Assembly (NCBI GenBank): GCA_963742585.1 | Contig: CAVUMI010000009.1 | Span: 372,001-436,000, forward strand | DNA length: 64,000 nt | Reading direction: 5' to 3' | Source of the DNA: JACDEA01 sp963742585 | GTDB lineage: Bacteria > Actinomycetota > Acidimicrobiia > Acidimicrobiales > JACDEA01 | Shown: piece by piece, positions 12,186 through 24,054 of the stretch | Layout of the letters: the number at the start of each line of letters is the position of its first letter | Position numbering within the stretch: the first letter of the stretch is position 1 | The notes under the pieces: model-generated | What the model was told of the DNA's origin: nothing | Database searches by the model: none | The model's input: only the letters and a program-made list of their open reading frames with translations | Program-made: the position numbers and the translations under genes

Positions 12186-14392
12186 CCCCGCCGAAAAGGG
12201 CAACGGCCGACGCGCAGCTCGACCGACCTCCGGCGAGTCGTGGCCGGGGAACACCGCGATCCGCACCACGTCCTCGGGCGTCACCCGAAGGGCAAGGGCG
12301 CGGTGATCCGGGCCTTCCGGCCCGATGCCGCGGCGATTGCTGTCCAGCTCGATGACGGCACGATGATGGCCATGGCACCGGTAGATGACGTGCCCGGGCA
12401 TGTTCGCCATCGATGTTCCCGCCGGCACCGCCCCGGAGTATCACACTGGCAGTACCACCGCGGGCGGTACCGTAGGTCGTCGACGATCGCCTACCGCTTC
12501 TGGCCGACGATCGGCGAAGCTCGATCTCCACTTGTTCGGGGAAGGGCCAGCACTGGCAGCTTTGGAAGCGCCTGGGCGCGCAACCCATGGAACACGGCGG
12601 TGTGGCCGGGAGCCGCCTTCTGCGTGTGGGCGCCGAACGCGCGGAGCGTTCGCGTCGTCACCGATGTCAATCACTGGGACACCCGAAGACACGCCATGCG
12701 CCAACTCGGATCGTCCGGGCGTCTGGGAGATCTTCATTCCCGGGCTGCAGTGTCGGCGACCGGTACAAGTTCGCCGTCGTGGACGTCAGCGGTGCAGTGA
12801 ACCTCAAGGCCGATCCGATGGCACCGGGCCATGGAGCGCCCGCCGGCTACCGCCAGCATCGTCGCCGTTTCCGAGCATCAATGGAGCGATGGCGCGTGGA
12901 TGAGCAAGCGAGCCGCGACCGAGCCCAGCCGCAGCCCGATGACCGATCTACGAGTGCCACCTCGGCTCATGGCGTCGGCGCAGCCGACGAGGACGACCGG
13001 CCGCTTACATATCGCGAGTCCGCGCGAGCGAGCTGGCCGACTACTGCAACGAGATGGGGTTCACCCACGTCGAGTTGCTGCCGATCGCGGAGCATCCCTT
13101 CGGCGGATCATGGGGCTACCAGGTGTCGGCGTACTACGCGCCGACGGCGCGCTACGGATCGCCCGACGACTTCCGCGCGTTCGTCGATCACCTCCATCGC
13201 CGCGGGATCGGCGTGATCGTCGACTGGGTGCCCGCGCACTTCCCGCGCGACGCGTGGGCGCTCGCCCACTTCGACGGCACCGCCCTGTACGAGCACGCCG
13301 ACCCGCGGCGGGGCGAGCATCCCGATTGGGGGACGCTCGTATTCAATTACGGCCGACACGAGGTACGCAACTTCCTGATCGCCAACGCGCTGTACTGGCT
13401 CGAGGAGTTCCATATCGACGGGCTGCGCGTCGATGCCGTCGCGTCGATGCTGTATCTCGACTATTCGCGCAAGCGAGGGTGAGTGGCTTCCGAATGCGTT
13501 CGGGGGCCGCGAGAACATCGACGCGATCGGCTTCCTGGAACAGCTGAACATCATCGTGCACGAGCGGCATGCCGGGATCGCCATGATCGCCGAGGAGTCC
13601 ACCGCCTGGCCGTCGGTGTCGCGCCCGACGCACGTGGGGGGCCTGGGCTTCGGGTTCAAGTGGAACATGGGCTGGATGCACGACACGCTGGCCTACTTCG
13701 CCAAAGAGCCGATGTACCGGCGGTTCCACCACAACCAGCTCACGTTCGGGCTCATGTACGCCTTCACCGAGAACTTCGTCCTCCCGCTCAGCCACGACGA
13801 GGTCGTCCACGGCAAAGGCTCGCTCCTCGGCAAGATGCGGGGCGATCGCTGGCAGCAGCTCGCCAACCTGCGGGCGCTGTTCGCCTGGATGTGGGCGCAT
13901 CCGGGCAAGAAGCTGGTTTTCATGGGCGGCGAGTTCGGGCAGGAGCGCGAGTGGTCGCACGAACGCAGCCTCGATTGGCATCTGCTCGGGCTCGACGGTC
14001 ATCAGGGCGTGCAAGCGCTGATGCGGGAACTCAACCAGCTTGTCTGTGCCGAGCCCGCGCTCTACGCGAACGACTTCGACTCTCGAGGGTTCGAGTGGAT
14101 CGACGCCAACGACGTCGACGGGAACGTCTTCTCGTTCTTCCGCCAAGCGCCGAACAGCCGTCCGGTGGTGTGTGTCGCCAACCTCGCCCCGGTGCCGCGC
14201 CACGGGTACCGCGTCGGGTTGCCGGTGGGCGGCGAGTGGGTCGAGTTGCTGAACACCGACGCCGGTCGGTTCGGCGGGAGTGGTGTCGTGAACGGTACGT
14301 TCGCGGCGCGAGACGAGCCTTGGCACGGCCGGCCTGCCTCGCTTGAGTTGACACTTCCGCCCCTGGGGGTCACATGGTTAGCGCCGACCTAG
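12182..14392 (+). CDS. glgB: 1,4-alpha-glucan branching enzyme GlgB, frameshifted in the 5' half
   Basis: Creates alpha-1,6 branches in the glucan made by GlgE. ATG at 12182 overlaps the maltokinase stop. The N-terminal domain is readable across frames: DPHHVLGRHPKGKGAVIRAF, YRFWPTIGE, DLHLFGEG, then AAFCVWAPNARSVRVVTD and VNHWDTRRHAM. From about 13040 the barrel is clean: HVELLPIAEHPFGGSWGYQ, GIGVIVDWVPAHFP and GLRVDAVASMLYLDYSR (nucleophile Asp). One shift follows near 13478, then IAEESTAWP (acid/base Glu) and PLSHDEVVHGKGSL. The frame 13433-14392 runs intact to the stop. Span about 737 codons, normal for GlgB. The malQ start lies 19 bases inside the end. Confidence 0.87.
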
Positions 14393-15977
14393 CTGCCCGA
14401 GCCGCCGCCTACGGGGTGGCCACCGAGTACAAGGACGGGTGGCAAAAGGTCGTGCAAGTCCCCGAGGCCACCGTCGAGGCGGCTCTCGCGGCGATGGCCG
14501 GCGGGCCCGGCCCGTCCGCCGCGGCGACGGTGGAGGTCGGCGACGCCGCGTGTTACCTGCCGGACGACATGCGGATCTGGGGCTGGGCCGTGCAGCTCTA
14601 CTCGGCCCGTTCAGCCGACAGCTGGGGGATCGGCGATCTCGGCGACCTTCGCCGGCTGGCCGACTGGTCCGCGGGCCAGGGCGCGGAGATGATCATCGTC
14701 AACCCGCTGCACGCGGGCCGGACGCAGCCCACCGTCGAGCCCAGTCCGTACTACCCGACCAGCCGGCGTTTTCGCCACCCCATCTATCTGAGACTTCCCG
14801 GATGGCGGCCCCACGACACTTAACGATGATCCGCACATCGACCGCGACGCGATCTGGCCGGCCAAGCTGGCCGCGCTCGAATCAATGTGGGCGGGGTTCG
14901 CAGGCGATGATCGCTTCGAGCGGTTCGTCAGCGACCGTGGCAAGTCGCTCGAAGAGTTCGCGGTGTTTTGCGCGCTCACCGAGGTAAACGAGGGGTCGTG
15001 GCGCGAGTGGCCGCCCGAACTGCAACATGCTGCGACTCCCGCGGTGGCTCGCTTTGCACGCGAGCATCACGACCCGCGTGCGGTTTCATCAGTGGCTGCA
15101 GTGGATGCTCGACGACCAGCTGATGGACGTCGCCGGGCGGCTCGCGGTGATTCAGGACCTCGCGGTGGGCATTGACCCGAACGGCGCCGATGCGTGGGCG
15201 CTGCAGGACCTACTAGCCGATGGAATACGGGTAGGCGCGCCGCCGGACGCCTTCAACACCGCGGGGCAGGATTGGGGTCTGCCCGCGTTCGATCCGTGGG
15301 CACTCCGCGCCGCCAACTATGAGCCCTTCGCCGACGCGCTCACGGCGAACATGGTGTCGGGCGGGGGTATCCGTATCGACCATATCCTGGGGTTGTTCCG
15401 CCTCTTCTGGATTCCTGAAGGCGCCGACCCCCGCGAGGGCACGTACGTCCAGTACCCGCACGACGAGATGTTCGAGGTCGTCGCGCGGGCCAGCCAGTCG
15501 GCCGGTGCGTTCGTGATCGGCGAGGACCTCGGGACCGTCCCGCCCGGTGTGCACGAGACGATGGCGGCGCGACGGGTGTTGTCGTACCGGCTGTTCTGGT
15601 TCGAGGACGTACCGCCGTCGGAGTACCCGTTCCGCTCGCTGGCGGCGGTCACGACCCATGACCTGCCCACCATCACCGGCGTCCTGTCGGGGAGCGATCC
15701 CTCCGATGAGTTGCGCAAGCGCATCGAGGATGTGGAGCCGGCGGGCGCCAGCATCCAGGAAGACATCGAAGACGTGTACTCGAAGCTCGCCGCGGCACCT
15801 TCGGCCATCGTCGCCATCTCCTTGGAGGATGGGCTGGGCGTCGCCGAGCGGCCCAATCATCCGGGTACCGTGAACGCCGACAATTGGTCGCGGGCGTTGC
15901 CGTTCACGATCGAGGAGATCGAACAGAGCGAACGAGCGAGGGCGCTCGCCGCCAAAGTCTCAGCTATGCGAGGGTGA
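14374..15977 (+). CDS. malQ: 4-alpha-glucanotransferase MalQ (amylomaltase), two apparent frameshifts
   Basis: GH77 disproportionating enzyme that transfers glucan segments between maltodextrins and frees glucose. The first part (14374 to about 14805) holds RIWGWAVQLYSARSADSWGI, the family's substrate-cleft opening, and VNPLHAGRTQPTVEPSPYYP. A shift near 14805 leads to FVSDRGKSLEEFAVFCALTE, and a second near 15025 leads to the long last frame. That frame has IRIDHILGLFRLFWIP (nucleophile Asp), FVIGEDLGTVPPGV (acid/base Glu) and TTHDLPTITG (stabilising Asp). About 534 codons in total, in the usual range. It is the last gene of the operon; its 3' end overlaps the convergent zinc-finger gene by 18 bases. 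Confidence 0.88.
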
Positions 15978-16259
15978 CGGAGGAACGCCGTCGACCTCGA
16001 AGGCGAAGTCATCGACGTAGCAGTAGAACCAGTCCTCGCCCGGTTCGTAGGACCGGATGATCGGATGTTCGGTGTCGTGAAAGTGCGCCGTGGCGTGCCG
16101 GTTCGGCGAGTTGTCGCAGCACCCGACGTGCGCGCACGCTAGGCAGAGCCGCAGGTGCACCCAGCGCCCGCCGATGGCGAGGCATTCCTCGCAGCCGTCG
16201 ACGGTACGGGGCGCGGGCGCGGGATCGGTGATGGCATCAACGTGGTTGCAGGTGGGCAT
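15960..16259 (-). CDS. Small UBP-type zinc-finger protein
   Basis: A 99-residue protein made almost entirely of one UBP-type zinc finger, a fold that in eukaryotes binds ubiquitin tails and in actinobacteria occurs alone with unknown role. Visible ligand pattern: C4-x-H6 at the start, GCEEC, LRLCLACAHVGC, then ATAHFHDTEHPI and FYCYVDD near the end. A Shine-Dalgarno GAGAGGAG sits 5 bases before the ATG. It follows the giant repeat-protein gene on the same strand after 11 bases, so it is probably cotranscribed. Its stop lies inside malQ on the other strand. The domain call is good; the function is unknown. Confidence 0.8.
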   Translation of the reverse strand: MPTCNHVDAITDPAPAPRTVDGCEECLAIGGRWVHLRLCLACAHVGCCDNSPNRHATAHFHDTEHPIIRSYEPGEDWFYCYVDDFAFEVDGVPPSPSHS

Positions 16260-16270
16260 GGCGACTCCTC

Positions 16271-19200
16271 TCAGCGCTCACCGTCGCGCTCAGCGACAAC
16301 TTCGTCAAACCGCAGACTGACCTCGATGGGACGCGCTGATCGCCGCGCCGCACCGACCGGTAGGTCCTCGCGACGAGGGGGATCCAGTTCAGCGATGGCA
16401 CCGCGTTGCAACTCCGGCGGTCCCTGAACGGGCCGTGGCCGGCGGAACCGGAAGTAGGCCCAGAAGGCGACGGAGAACGCGCCGAAGGAGAGGAAGAGGA
16501 CCGTTACGGAGAAGAACGACGTACGGTCGGCGGTGCCGTAGAGCCCCAGCTGCGGCTGGAGGAGCGTGTGCACGAAGAGGAACGAACCGGTGCCCCAGAT
16601 CGCCAGCCACGCCCAGAAGCTCCACGCCTTCAGCACCTCTCCGTAGAAGAACTTGAGGGGTACCAGGCCCCACACAATCGCCCCGACGCCGGCCAGCCAG
16701 AGTGTCGCCAACGCGGCATCAAGAACGAGAACACCGAAGCCGGCGTTGGGCTCGCTGGCCCAATTGTCGATCGGGGCGCGCAACAACAGGGCGATGATCG
16801 CCACGGCCAGGACGCCGACAGAGCCCACTGCAAGGCCCTTGCCGTCGTGCCTTTCGCTCAACTCCTCTTGGAACGCCAGACCGGTGAAGACGCCGAACAC
16901 GTACCCGGGCTGGAAATGGGCCAGACGGGAGGCGAGGACGAGGATGGCGGCGACGATAAGGCCGATCGGGTACGCCTTGAGCTGGCCGACGGTCCCGATC
17001 GTCCGACCGAGGTAGACGTTACGCAAGTGGTCGAGTACGAAACTTATCGTGCCGAGCGCCGCCAGCAACCCGACGACGGTGACCGCCGAACCGCGATTGA
17101 AGCCGAAGTTCGGATCGAGGAATCCGTAGAGCACGGCCCCGAGGAACCCGAATGTCGCCAGTCGCAGAGACGTGGGCAGCGCGTCGAACCGCCGCTCGAA
17201 CCCGGCTACGGCCCGGTGGCCAAAACGGAACCAGCCCCGGACCTCGTCGTAGTTGCTCAGCAGCGTGGCGTTGAACAGGTCGGCCGGGAATCCGATCAAC
17301 AGGATCAGCGCGGCGGCGAGCATGAGATTGATTGCGATCGTCTTCAGGTCGGTCGAGACCTCGTCGGCGCTGCGGATCCCCTTCGACAGCAATGAGCGGT
17401 CGCCCTTTTCCGCAGCACGTGCCGCGGCGGAGCGGTCGCCTTCCGTCTTCTCAACGTCGAACCCAAACGCCGATGACGGGCCGGGCACGTCGCCGATGAG
17501 ATCACCGCTGTCTCGGCCGGCCCGCCCGGAGTCGCTCGTGGTGCCGCCCTGCGCCGATTCGGTGGAACGGCTGTCTGCGCCGCCGCCGGTGCCGGCTGCG
17601 CCGCCGGTGGTGCCCCGGTGCCTGCCGGTGCCGTCCGGTGCCGCCGGTGCCTGCCGGCGCTGGCCGCCGAGGTGCCGTTGGTCGTCCCGCCGCCGCTGCT
17701 CGTCCCGCCGGAACCGAAACGGGCCGACGCCGGACGTGCCCGCGCCGCCGAAGCCGCCGGTACCCGGGATCACGGTGCCGCTGGCTACGCCGCTGGTGTC
17801 CGCCGACGTCGGCGATGACGCGCGCCCGGTGGCGTGTTGGCTGGGCGGACCCTGGACGAAGACCGCACCCTCGCCCGCGGTGCTGATCGACTGCGAGTCG
17901 GGCCCGATGACCACGACGGTGTGGTTGCCCGGCGGGGCATCGGCCGGGATGGTGATCGCCATCGAGTAGTTGCCGGCCGCGTCGGACAACGTGGTGCCAA
18001 GGAAGACCGGGTCGCTGTGGAACTCGACGCTGAGCGACTGGTTGCCGCCGAACCCGCACCCCGTTATCTCCGCCTGGTCGCCGGCGTTGAGGCTCGAGGG
18101 CGACACATTGACAGCGGGGGGTGAGCACGGCTCCACCGTTGTTGCCGTCCCACTGGTAGTGGTCGTGGAGGACCCGGGGACGGTCGTTGTCGTGGTGGTC
18201 GATGTGGTCGTGGTTGTCGAGGCAACCACGCCGTTGACGTCGATCTGGGGGGAGGTGCCGGTAACCGAGGCAGTCGCGCGTCGGTGACGGTGATGGTCTG
18301 GTTGCCGCCGGTGTTGAGCGTCACAGTGAAGGTGTGGCGGCCCTCGTCGCCGGCGGTGAAGGTGTAGTTCGCCGGGAGGGACGCGGCAGCGTCGGTCGAT
18401 GTGACCTGGACCGTGCCGGTATAACCCGTTGCCACGTTGCCGGCACCGTCGCGGGCGATGGCATCGAATGTGAAGGCCTGGCCGCCGGCCGCGGTCGCCG
18501 GCGAGTTGACCTCGAAGCGGGTGGCCGCCGCCGGGTGCACGGTGATGGCTGATGAGGTACCGGTGACGGTTGTGCGAACTGTGTCCGTCGTCGTCAACCG
18601 TTGGCTACCCGCGGTCGTGAACGTGATCCCGCCGGTGAAGGTGTGGCGACCGGCGTCGGCGGCGGTAAAGGTGTAGTCAGCCGGCAGCACCGCGGCGGGG
18701 TCGGTCGACGTGAAGTGAACCGTGCCGCGGTACGCGGTGTCGACGTCGTTGCGCCCGTTGAGCGCGCTCGACCGTGACACCGGTCGGTTCGCCCGACGTC
18801 GCTGAGCTGGTAGTGAACGCAAAGGTGAAGTGCGTGGCACTCGGGTCGAAGACGAGGATCGTCGGTCCGTCGCCCGTGACCGTGGCGTTGACCGTGTCCG
18901 TGACCGTCACGCGCTGGTTGCCCGCGGTGGCGAAACGTACGCCGCCCGGGAAGTTGCGGGTGCCGGCGTCGGCGGCGATGAACGTGTAGTCCGCCGGAAG
19001 CACCGCGCCCGGGTCGGTTGAGGTGAAATGGACCGTGCCGGCGTAGGACGTCGCGATACGGCCCTGCGAGTCCCGCGCGGTCACGGACACGTCGCGCGGC
19101 TGCCCGGCCGTCACATCACCGAGCGGCATGCTGACTTCGAGACGCACTGCTGAACCGGCGACCGTGGTGGTGGTCGTGCCCGGGACCGTGGTGGTCGTGC

Positions 19201-22200
19201 TCGACCCGGTAGTCGTCGTCGTGGTCGGTGCCGGACCGTTGCGAACCAGGACATCGGTCGAGTACCCCGCACCGCGGCATTGGCGGTGTCGGTGCCGAGG
19301 ATCGACTGCCCGCCGGGTGTGGCGAAGCTGGCGGCGCTGACGAGCGTTTTCGCGCCCGGTGTCGCCGGCCGTGAAGGTGTAGTTGGCGGGCATCGTGGCC
19401 GCGGTGTCGGTGGATGTGAACTGGACGGTGCCGCGGTATGCCGCGTCCTTGTCGCCGCGGTCGTTGACCGCCGTCACGGTGAGGCTAACGGCTTCGCCGG
19501 GATTGACGGCCGACGGTGCCGGCACCACCCGCAGGCGGGTGGCCGCCGAGGGGAGGATGCTCACCGCGCTCGAGAAGCCTTGGATGTTCACGGTGGTCGA
19601 GGTGTCACGGGCGCTCAGGTTGCGATACCCCGGCGTATTGAAGATTGTGAGGCCCGTGAACGTCTTCGTCCCGGCGTCGCCGGACGTGAAGGTGTAATTG
19701 GGCGGGACCGTGGCGGCCGGATCGGAGGATCCGAACTGGATCGTGCCGCGGTACGACGGGTCGACGTCGCCTCTGTCGTTGAGCGCCCGTACGGTGGCGT
19801 CGAACGTGCGGCCCTGCGTGCCTGAGCCGTTGAACACGCTGACTTGGAGGCGGGTGGCGCCGTCGAAGATGGCGAGTATGGGGCCCGAGTCGCCGCGGCG
19901 CGTCGGTACGGCCAGGTCGTTGACGCTGGCGCTGCGACCACCGCCGGTTGCGAACGTCACCCCGTTGGTGAAGGTGTGCTGACCGGCGTCGCCGGCGGTG
20001 AACGTGTAGTCCGCCGGAAGCTGTGCGCCCGGGTCGGTGGACGTGAAGTCGATCGTGCCCCGGTAGCCCCGGTCGACCACGTTGCCGTCGTTCAGGGCCG
20101 TAACCCGCACGTCGAGCGCCCGGCCGGTCGTGATGCTGCTCGTGAAGAACTCGACCCGGAAGTGGGTGGCGGCAGCCGGGAACACGCGGAACGCGGGCGA
20201 GTGACCGCGCACATGGTGGCCACGGTGTCGGTGGCCGTCACGGCCCGCACGCCGTCAGTGTTAGGAGTGACGGTGAACTGGTGCACACCGGCGTCGGCGC
20301 TGGTGAACGTGTAGTTAGGCGGCAATGTGGCGGCGGGGTCCGTGGACGTGAAGTTGATGGTGCCGCGGTATCCGGTGTCGATGAGGCTCGCGGCGTTTCG
20401 GGCCCGCACCGTGATGGTCTGGGGTTGCCCGACACTGACCGTCGTTGTCGCCGGGTCGATGGTGAAAAACGACGCCGCACCCGGGAACACGTGAATCGAT
20501 TGCGAATAGCCCTTACGCGACGGCTGGGCCACGTCGTTGACCCCAACGACCGTCCGCCGTCGGCGGCCGGGGTGAACGTGAAGGTGTGGGAGCCGTTGTC
20601 AGCGGTGGTGAACGTGTAGTCCGCGGGCAGGCCGGCCGCCTGATCGGTCGAGCTGAAGTGGATCGTGCCGCGGTAGCTCTCGTCGCGGTCGCCGAGATCG
20701 TTGCGGGCGGTGACGAACACGCTCCCCGGCTGACCGACGCTGAAATTGGTGCTGGACGTGTTGTTGGAGACTGATACGCCGAAATGGGTGGCTGGGGCCG
20801 GGTAGAGGTAGACGCCGCCGGACAGGCCCTTGATTGACGTCTGGTTGCGGTCGTTGACCGCCAATGTGCGGGTGGTACTCGTGGCCGCGAAGGTCATCGA
20901 CGTGAAGTGATTGCCGCCGTTGGACGGCGATGAACGTGTAGTCCGGTGGCACCGTGGCGCCCGGATCGGTGGACGTGAAGTGGATCGTGCCCGTGTACGG
21001 GAGTTCGACGCCGATGTCGTTGACTGCTTCTACCGAAACGCCGGTCGTGCCGCCCGTGGCGATGGGGCTCGACACATGGAGTTCGAAGTGGGTGACCGCA
21101 TTGGCGACCATCAGCTGGCGCGTTGCTGGCGAAGCGGCTTCCTTCGGTGACTTGGACTATCTGCACGCCCGTCGTCTTGACGTTGAGCCCACCGCTGAAC
21201 GTGTGGAAGCCGTTGTCGGCGGCGGTGAAGATGTAGTGGGGGGGAAGCACGGCGTTCGGGTCGGTGGAGGTGAAGTGCACCGTGCCCCGGTACCCGGTGT
21301 CGGTCCCGCCGGTGGCCGTGAGCGCCTGCACCTGAATGCTCTGTGGCATGTTCACGGTCGACTTGTTGCCTGCCGTTCCCCCACCGAAGACGCTCAAGCG
21401 GAAACCAGTTCCGCCGGTGACGCGGGTGTTGGCTTCGCCCCGGAGAAGCGGTGCGGCCACGTCCTGGATGCGCAGGCTCTGCGTGCCCGTGCTGTTCCAC
21501 GTGACCGTGAACGCCTTCTGCCCATTGTCGGCCGCGGTGAACGTGTAGTTCGCCGGCAGCCCGGCCGCGGTATCGCTCGAACTGAACTGGACCGTGCCTC
21601 GGTAACCCGTATTGACCTGGTCGTCGGTGTTCAGGGCCGACACGGTGATCGTGTTGCTCGCTCCCACGGCGGTGGACGAGGGCATGTTGAACCCGAGGTA
21701 CGTCGCCGCGGCCGAGTACACGAAGGTCTGGGTGGCGTCGCCCCGAAGGTTCGCGTTGGCGGTGTCGTTGACGCTGACCCGCTGTACCCCGGCCGTTCCG
21801 AACCGCAAGACCTCACCCACGACGTCCTCGAATGTGTGCTCACCAGCGTCGTCGGCGGTGAAGGTGTAGTCGGCCGGAAGCGTCGCGCTCGGGTCGGTGG
21901 ACGTGAAGTGGATGGTCCCGCGGTAGCCGGCAACGGGATCCGAGAACTGGTTCTCGTTCAGGATCCTGACCCGCACGTCGTACTGCTTGCCGATCGTGCC
22001 GGTCTCGCCGTCGTCGAACACGTCGACATGAATCTGCTTGGCGGTGTCGGGGTAGACGAGGCTCGGGTTCGAGTCGCCCCGGAGACTGCCGTTGGAGGTG
22101 TCGACGACATGGACCTGCTGACTACCTGGCGTGACGTACGTGACACCCGGAGTGAAAAAGTGGGTGCCGTTGTCGGCGGCGGTGAACGTGTAGTCGGGGG

Positions 22201-23726
22201 GCAGGCCAGCCGCCTGGTCGCTGGAGCTGAAACGGATCGTCCCGCGGTACCCGGCCACGGTCACGTTGCCCTCGTTGACCGCGGTGACCCGTATGCCGGT
22301 GGGCTGACCCGAGGTCACGTTGCTGTCAGAGACGCTGACGTTGAGGAACTTGGCCACGGTTGCGTAAACGACGGTCTGGTTGCCGTCGGCCCGCAGCGTC
22401 GCCGTCGTGGTGTCGGTCACCGAGATTCGTTGGGCGCCGGGCGAGTTGTACGTAACGCCGCTGCTGAAGAAGTGCCGGCCGTTGTCGGCGGCGGTGAAGG
22501 TGTAGTCGGCCGGCAGCGTGGCGTTGGGGTCGGTCGACGTGAAGTGCACGGTGCCCCGGTAGCCGGTCTGCTGTATGCCGTTGTCGTTCACCGCCCGTAC
22601 TTCGAACGACGACGCCTGGCCCGCGGTAACGCTGGACGCGTTGGACGACACGGTCAGCGTGGTGGTCACCGCTGGAGAGACCGAGACTGGATTGCTGTCG
22701 CCCCGAAGGTTCGGCTTCGTCGTGTCGGCGGCCCGGATGGACTGGGTGCCGGCGGTCTGGAACTTGACGCCACTGGCGGCGGGGAAGGAATGGACTCCGT
22801 TGTCTCCCGCCGTGAACGTGTAGTCGGGCGGCACCACGGCACTGGGATCGGTCGTCGTGAAGTGGACGGTGCCGCGGTACGACGTGTCGGTAACGCCGCC
22901 GTTGTCGAGGGCGCGGATCGAAACCCGCACGTGCTCTCCGACGGTGATGCCGTCCGAGATGAACACCTGGAAGTGCGTTACCCCGTTGCCGATCACCAGC
23001 GATGGGAACGAGTCACCGCGCAGGTTGGCGTTGGCGGTGTCGGTAGCGCTGACCGTCTGGGCGGTCGGCGTGCGCAGGGTGACCGCGTTGCTGAAGGACT
23101 TGAATCCGTTGTCGGGCGGCGTGAACGTGTAGTCGGGTGGCAGCGTTGCCGCCGGATCGGACGACGTGAATCGCACCGTCCCGACGTAGGTAGGCGTCGG
23201 TCCGCCCGTTTCGGTCGATGGCCTGCACCGACACATTGCCGGGTTGGCCGGCCGTTGTCGTTCCGCTGAGGCCGACCGAGAAGCCGACCGGCGTGTTGGC
23301 CAGGACGTGGGTCGACCCCGACCCGCCCTTGATGGCCGGCGCCGCCACGTCGTTGACCCGAACCGTCTGGGTACCCGCCGTCCGCAGCGTTATCTCACTC
23401 GGGAAAGTCCGCTGCCCGTTGTCGGCAGCCGTAAAGGTGAAGTCGACGGGGAGGGTTGCGTTCGGATCGCTCGAGGTGAAGCGGACCGTGCCCCGATAGC
23501 CCGTATCCGTGTCGTTGTTGTCGTCCCTGGCGATCACGGTGATGCTGACCCTGTCGCCGGCGGTGATCTGGTCGTCGCTGACGATGACGTCGAGGTGACT
23601 CGCGGGCGCGGCCCGTGACGGACCTGCGTTCACGATGAAGATGCCCGCAAAAAGGGCCAGGCACGCGATAAGCGCGCCAAGGCGACGCGGCCTACGGTTC
23701 CGGACCCCCCAATCCGCCATGCGCAC
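16271..23726 (-). CDS. Giant surface protein: signal peptide, 17 Ig-like repeats, Thr-rich stalk, ~8-TM C-terminal anchor (frameshifted)
   Basis: About 2485 codons, read by joining several minus-strand frames. A signal peptide (RPRRLGALIACLALFAGIFI, ending SRAAPA) is followed by 17 repeats of about 103 residues with the core GYRGTVHFTSTDP and DYTFTAADNG. A short Thr-rich linker lies near 19130-19250. Then come a Thr stretch near 18130-18220, a TIG-like domain (ITGCGFGGNQSLSVEF) and, from about 17330, a membrane domain. That domain starts FPADLFNATLLSNYDEVRGW, has a central PGYVFG, and ends VAFWAYFRFR with a charged tail. The same anchor occurs in three other proteins here. Frames shift near 23210, 21120, 20925, 20530, 20200, 19340, 19255, 18770, 18275 and about 17700; repeat phase is kept, so sequence error is likely. 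Probable adhesin or cell-envelope protein. Confidence 0.75.
18330..23580 (-). repeat. 17 tandem ~310-bp units encoding Ig-like repeats
   Basis: The segment encoding TYR-x-F (YTF and variants) recurs about every 310 bases. Copies are centred near 23430, 23120, 22810, 22495, 22185, 21860, 21540, 21230, 20935, 20610, 20300, 19995, 19690, 19375, 18980, 18670 and 18360. The spacing widens once, near 19130-19250, where a Thr-rich linker is inserted. Units share YRGT-[VI]-x-F-[TS]-S-[TS]-D and an Asp-rich end (VTDT, VNDT) but differ widely at synonymous sites, so the array is old rather than freshly amplified. The fold looks like a bacterial Ig-type beta-sandwich; I cannot assign a named family. Confidence 0.8.
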
Positions 23727-23748
23727 GATGGTACATGGTCGTCAAGGC

Positions 23749-24039
23749 CTAGTTTTTCGGAGAGTCAACTTTCTTCGCCGCCTTGCGGGCGCGTGTGGCT
23801 TTCTTCACGGGCTGGCCGTGGTCATGCATGTGGGCCTCGCCCGCGTGCTCGTGTTCGAAGTTCTCGTGCGGCATGTGGGTATGTCGAAGGCCGGGGTGGT
23901 CGTGCTCGTGGTCGTGCTGTGAGCTGAGGTGCTCGAAGCCGTCGCCCGTGTGATTGTGGGTCACGTGGAAATGCGGGTGGCTGTGCACGAGGGGCTCGTG
24001 CTCGTGGTCCCAGGCGCCTGCCGTGTCGTCGTTCGCCAT
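23749..24039 (-). CDS. Histidine-rich small protein
   Basis: A 96-residue protein with 21 histidines, mostly in His-x-His strings (HSHPHFHVTHNH, HDHEHDH, EHEHAGEAHMHDH), and a lysine/arginine-rich C-terminal tail (VKKATRARKAAKK). There is no signal peptide or membrane segment. Such composition suggests binding of Ni, Zn, Co or Cu ions, as storage or chaperone; no catalytic domain is visible. It sits 15 bases after treS and 22 before the giant repeat protein on the same strand, which suggests cotranscription without a clear functional link. The frame is supported by this spacing and by the coherent His pattern. Function inferred from composition only. Confidence 0.72.
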   Translation of the reverse strand: MANDDTAGAWDHEHEPLVHSHPHFHVTHNHTGDGFEHLSSQHDHEHDHPGLRHTHMPHENFEHEHAGEAHMHDHGQPVKKATRARKAAKKVDSPKN

Positions 24040-24054
24040 GAGCGCGCAGCCTAC

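Noticed and set aside
20954..23269. Long plus-strand open frame (771 codons) antisense to the Ig-like repeats.
   Set aside because: It mirrors the codon periodicity of the repeats and has no recognisable domain; typical shadow frame in high-GC DNA.
18330..23580. Regular ~310-bp repetition, considered as a CRISPR or satellite array.
   Set aside because: The units are coding, diverged at synonymous sites and have no short identical repeat with unique spacers.
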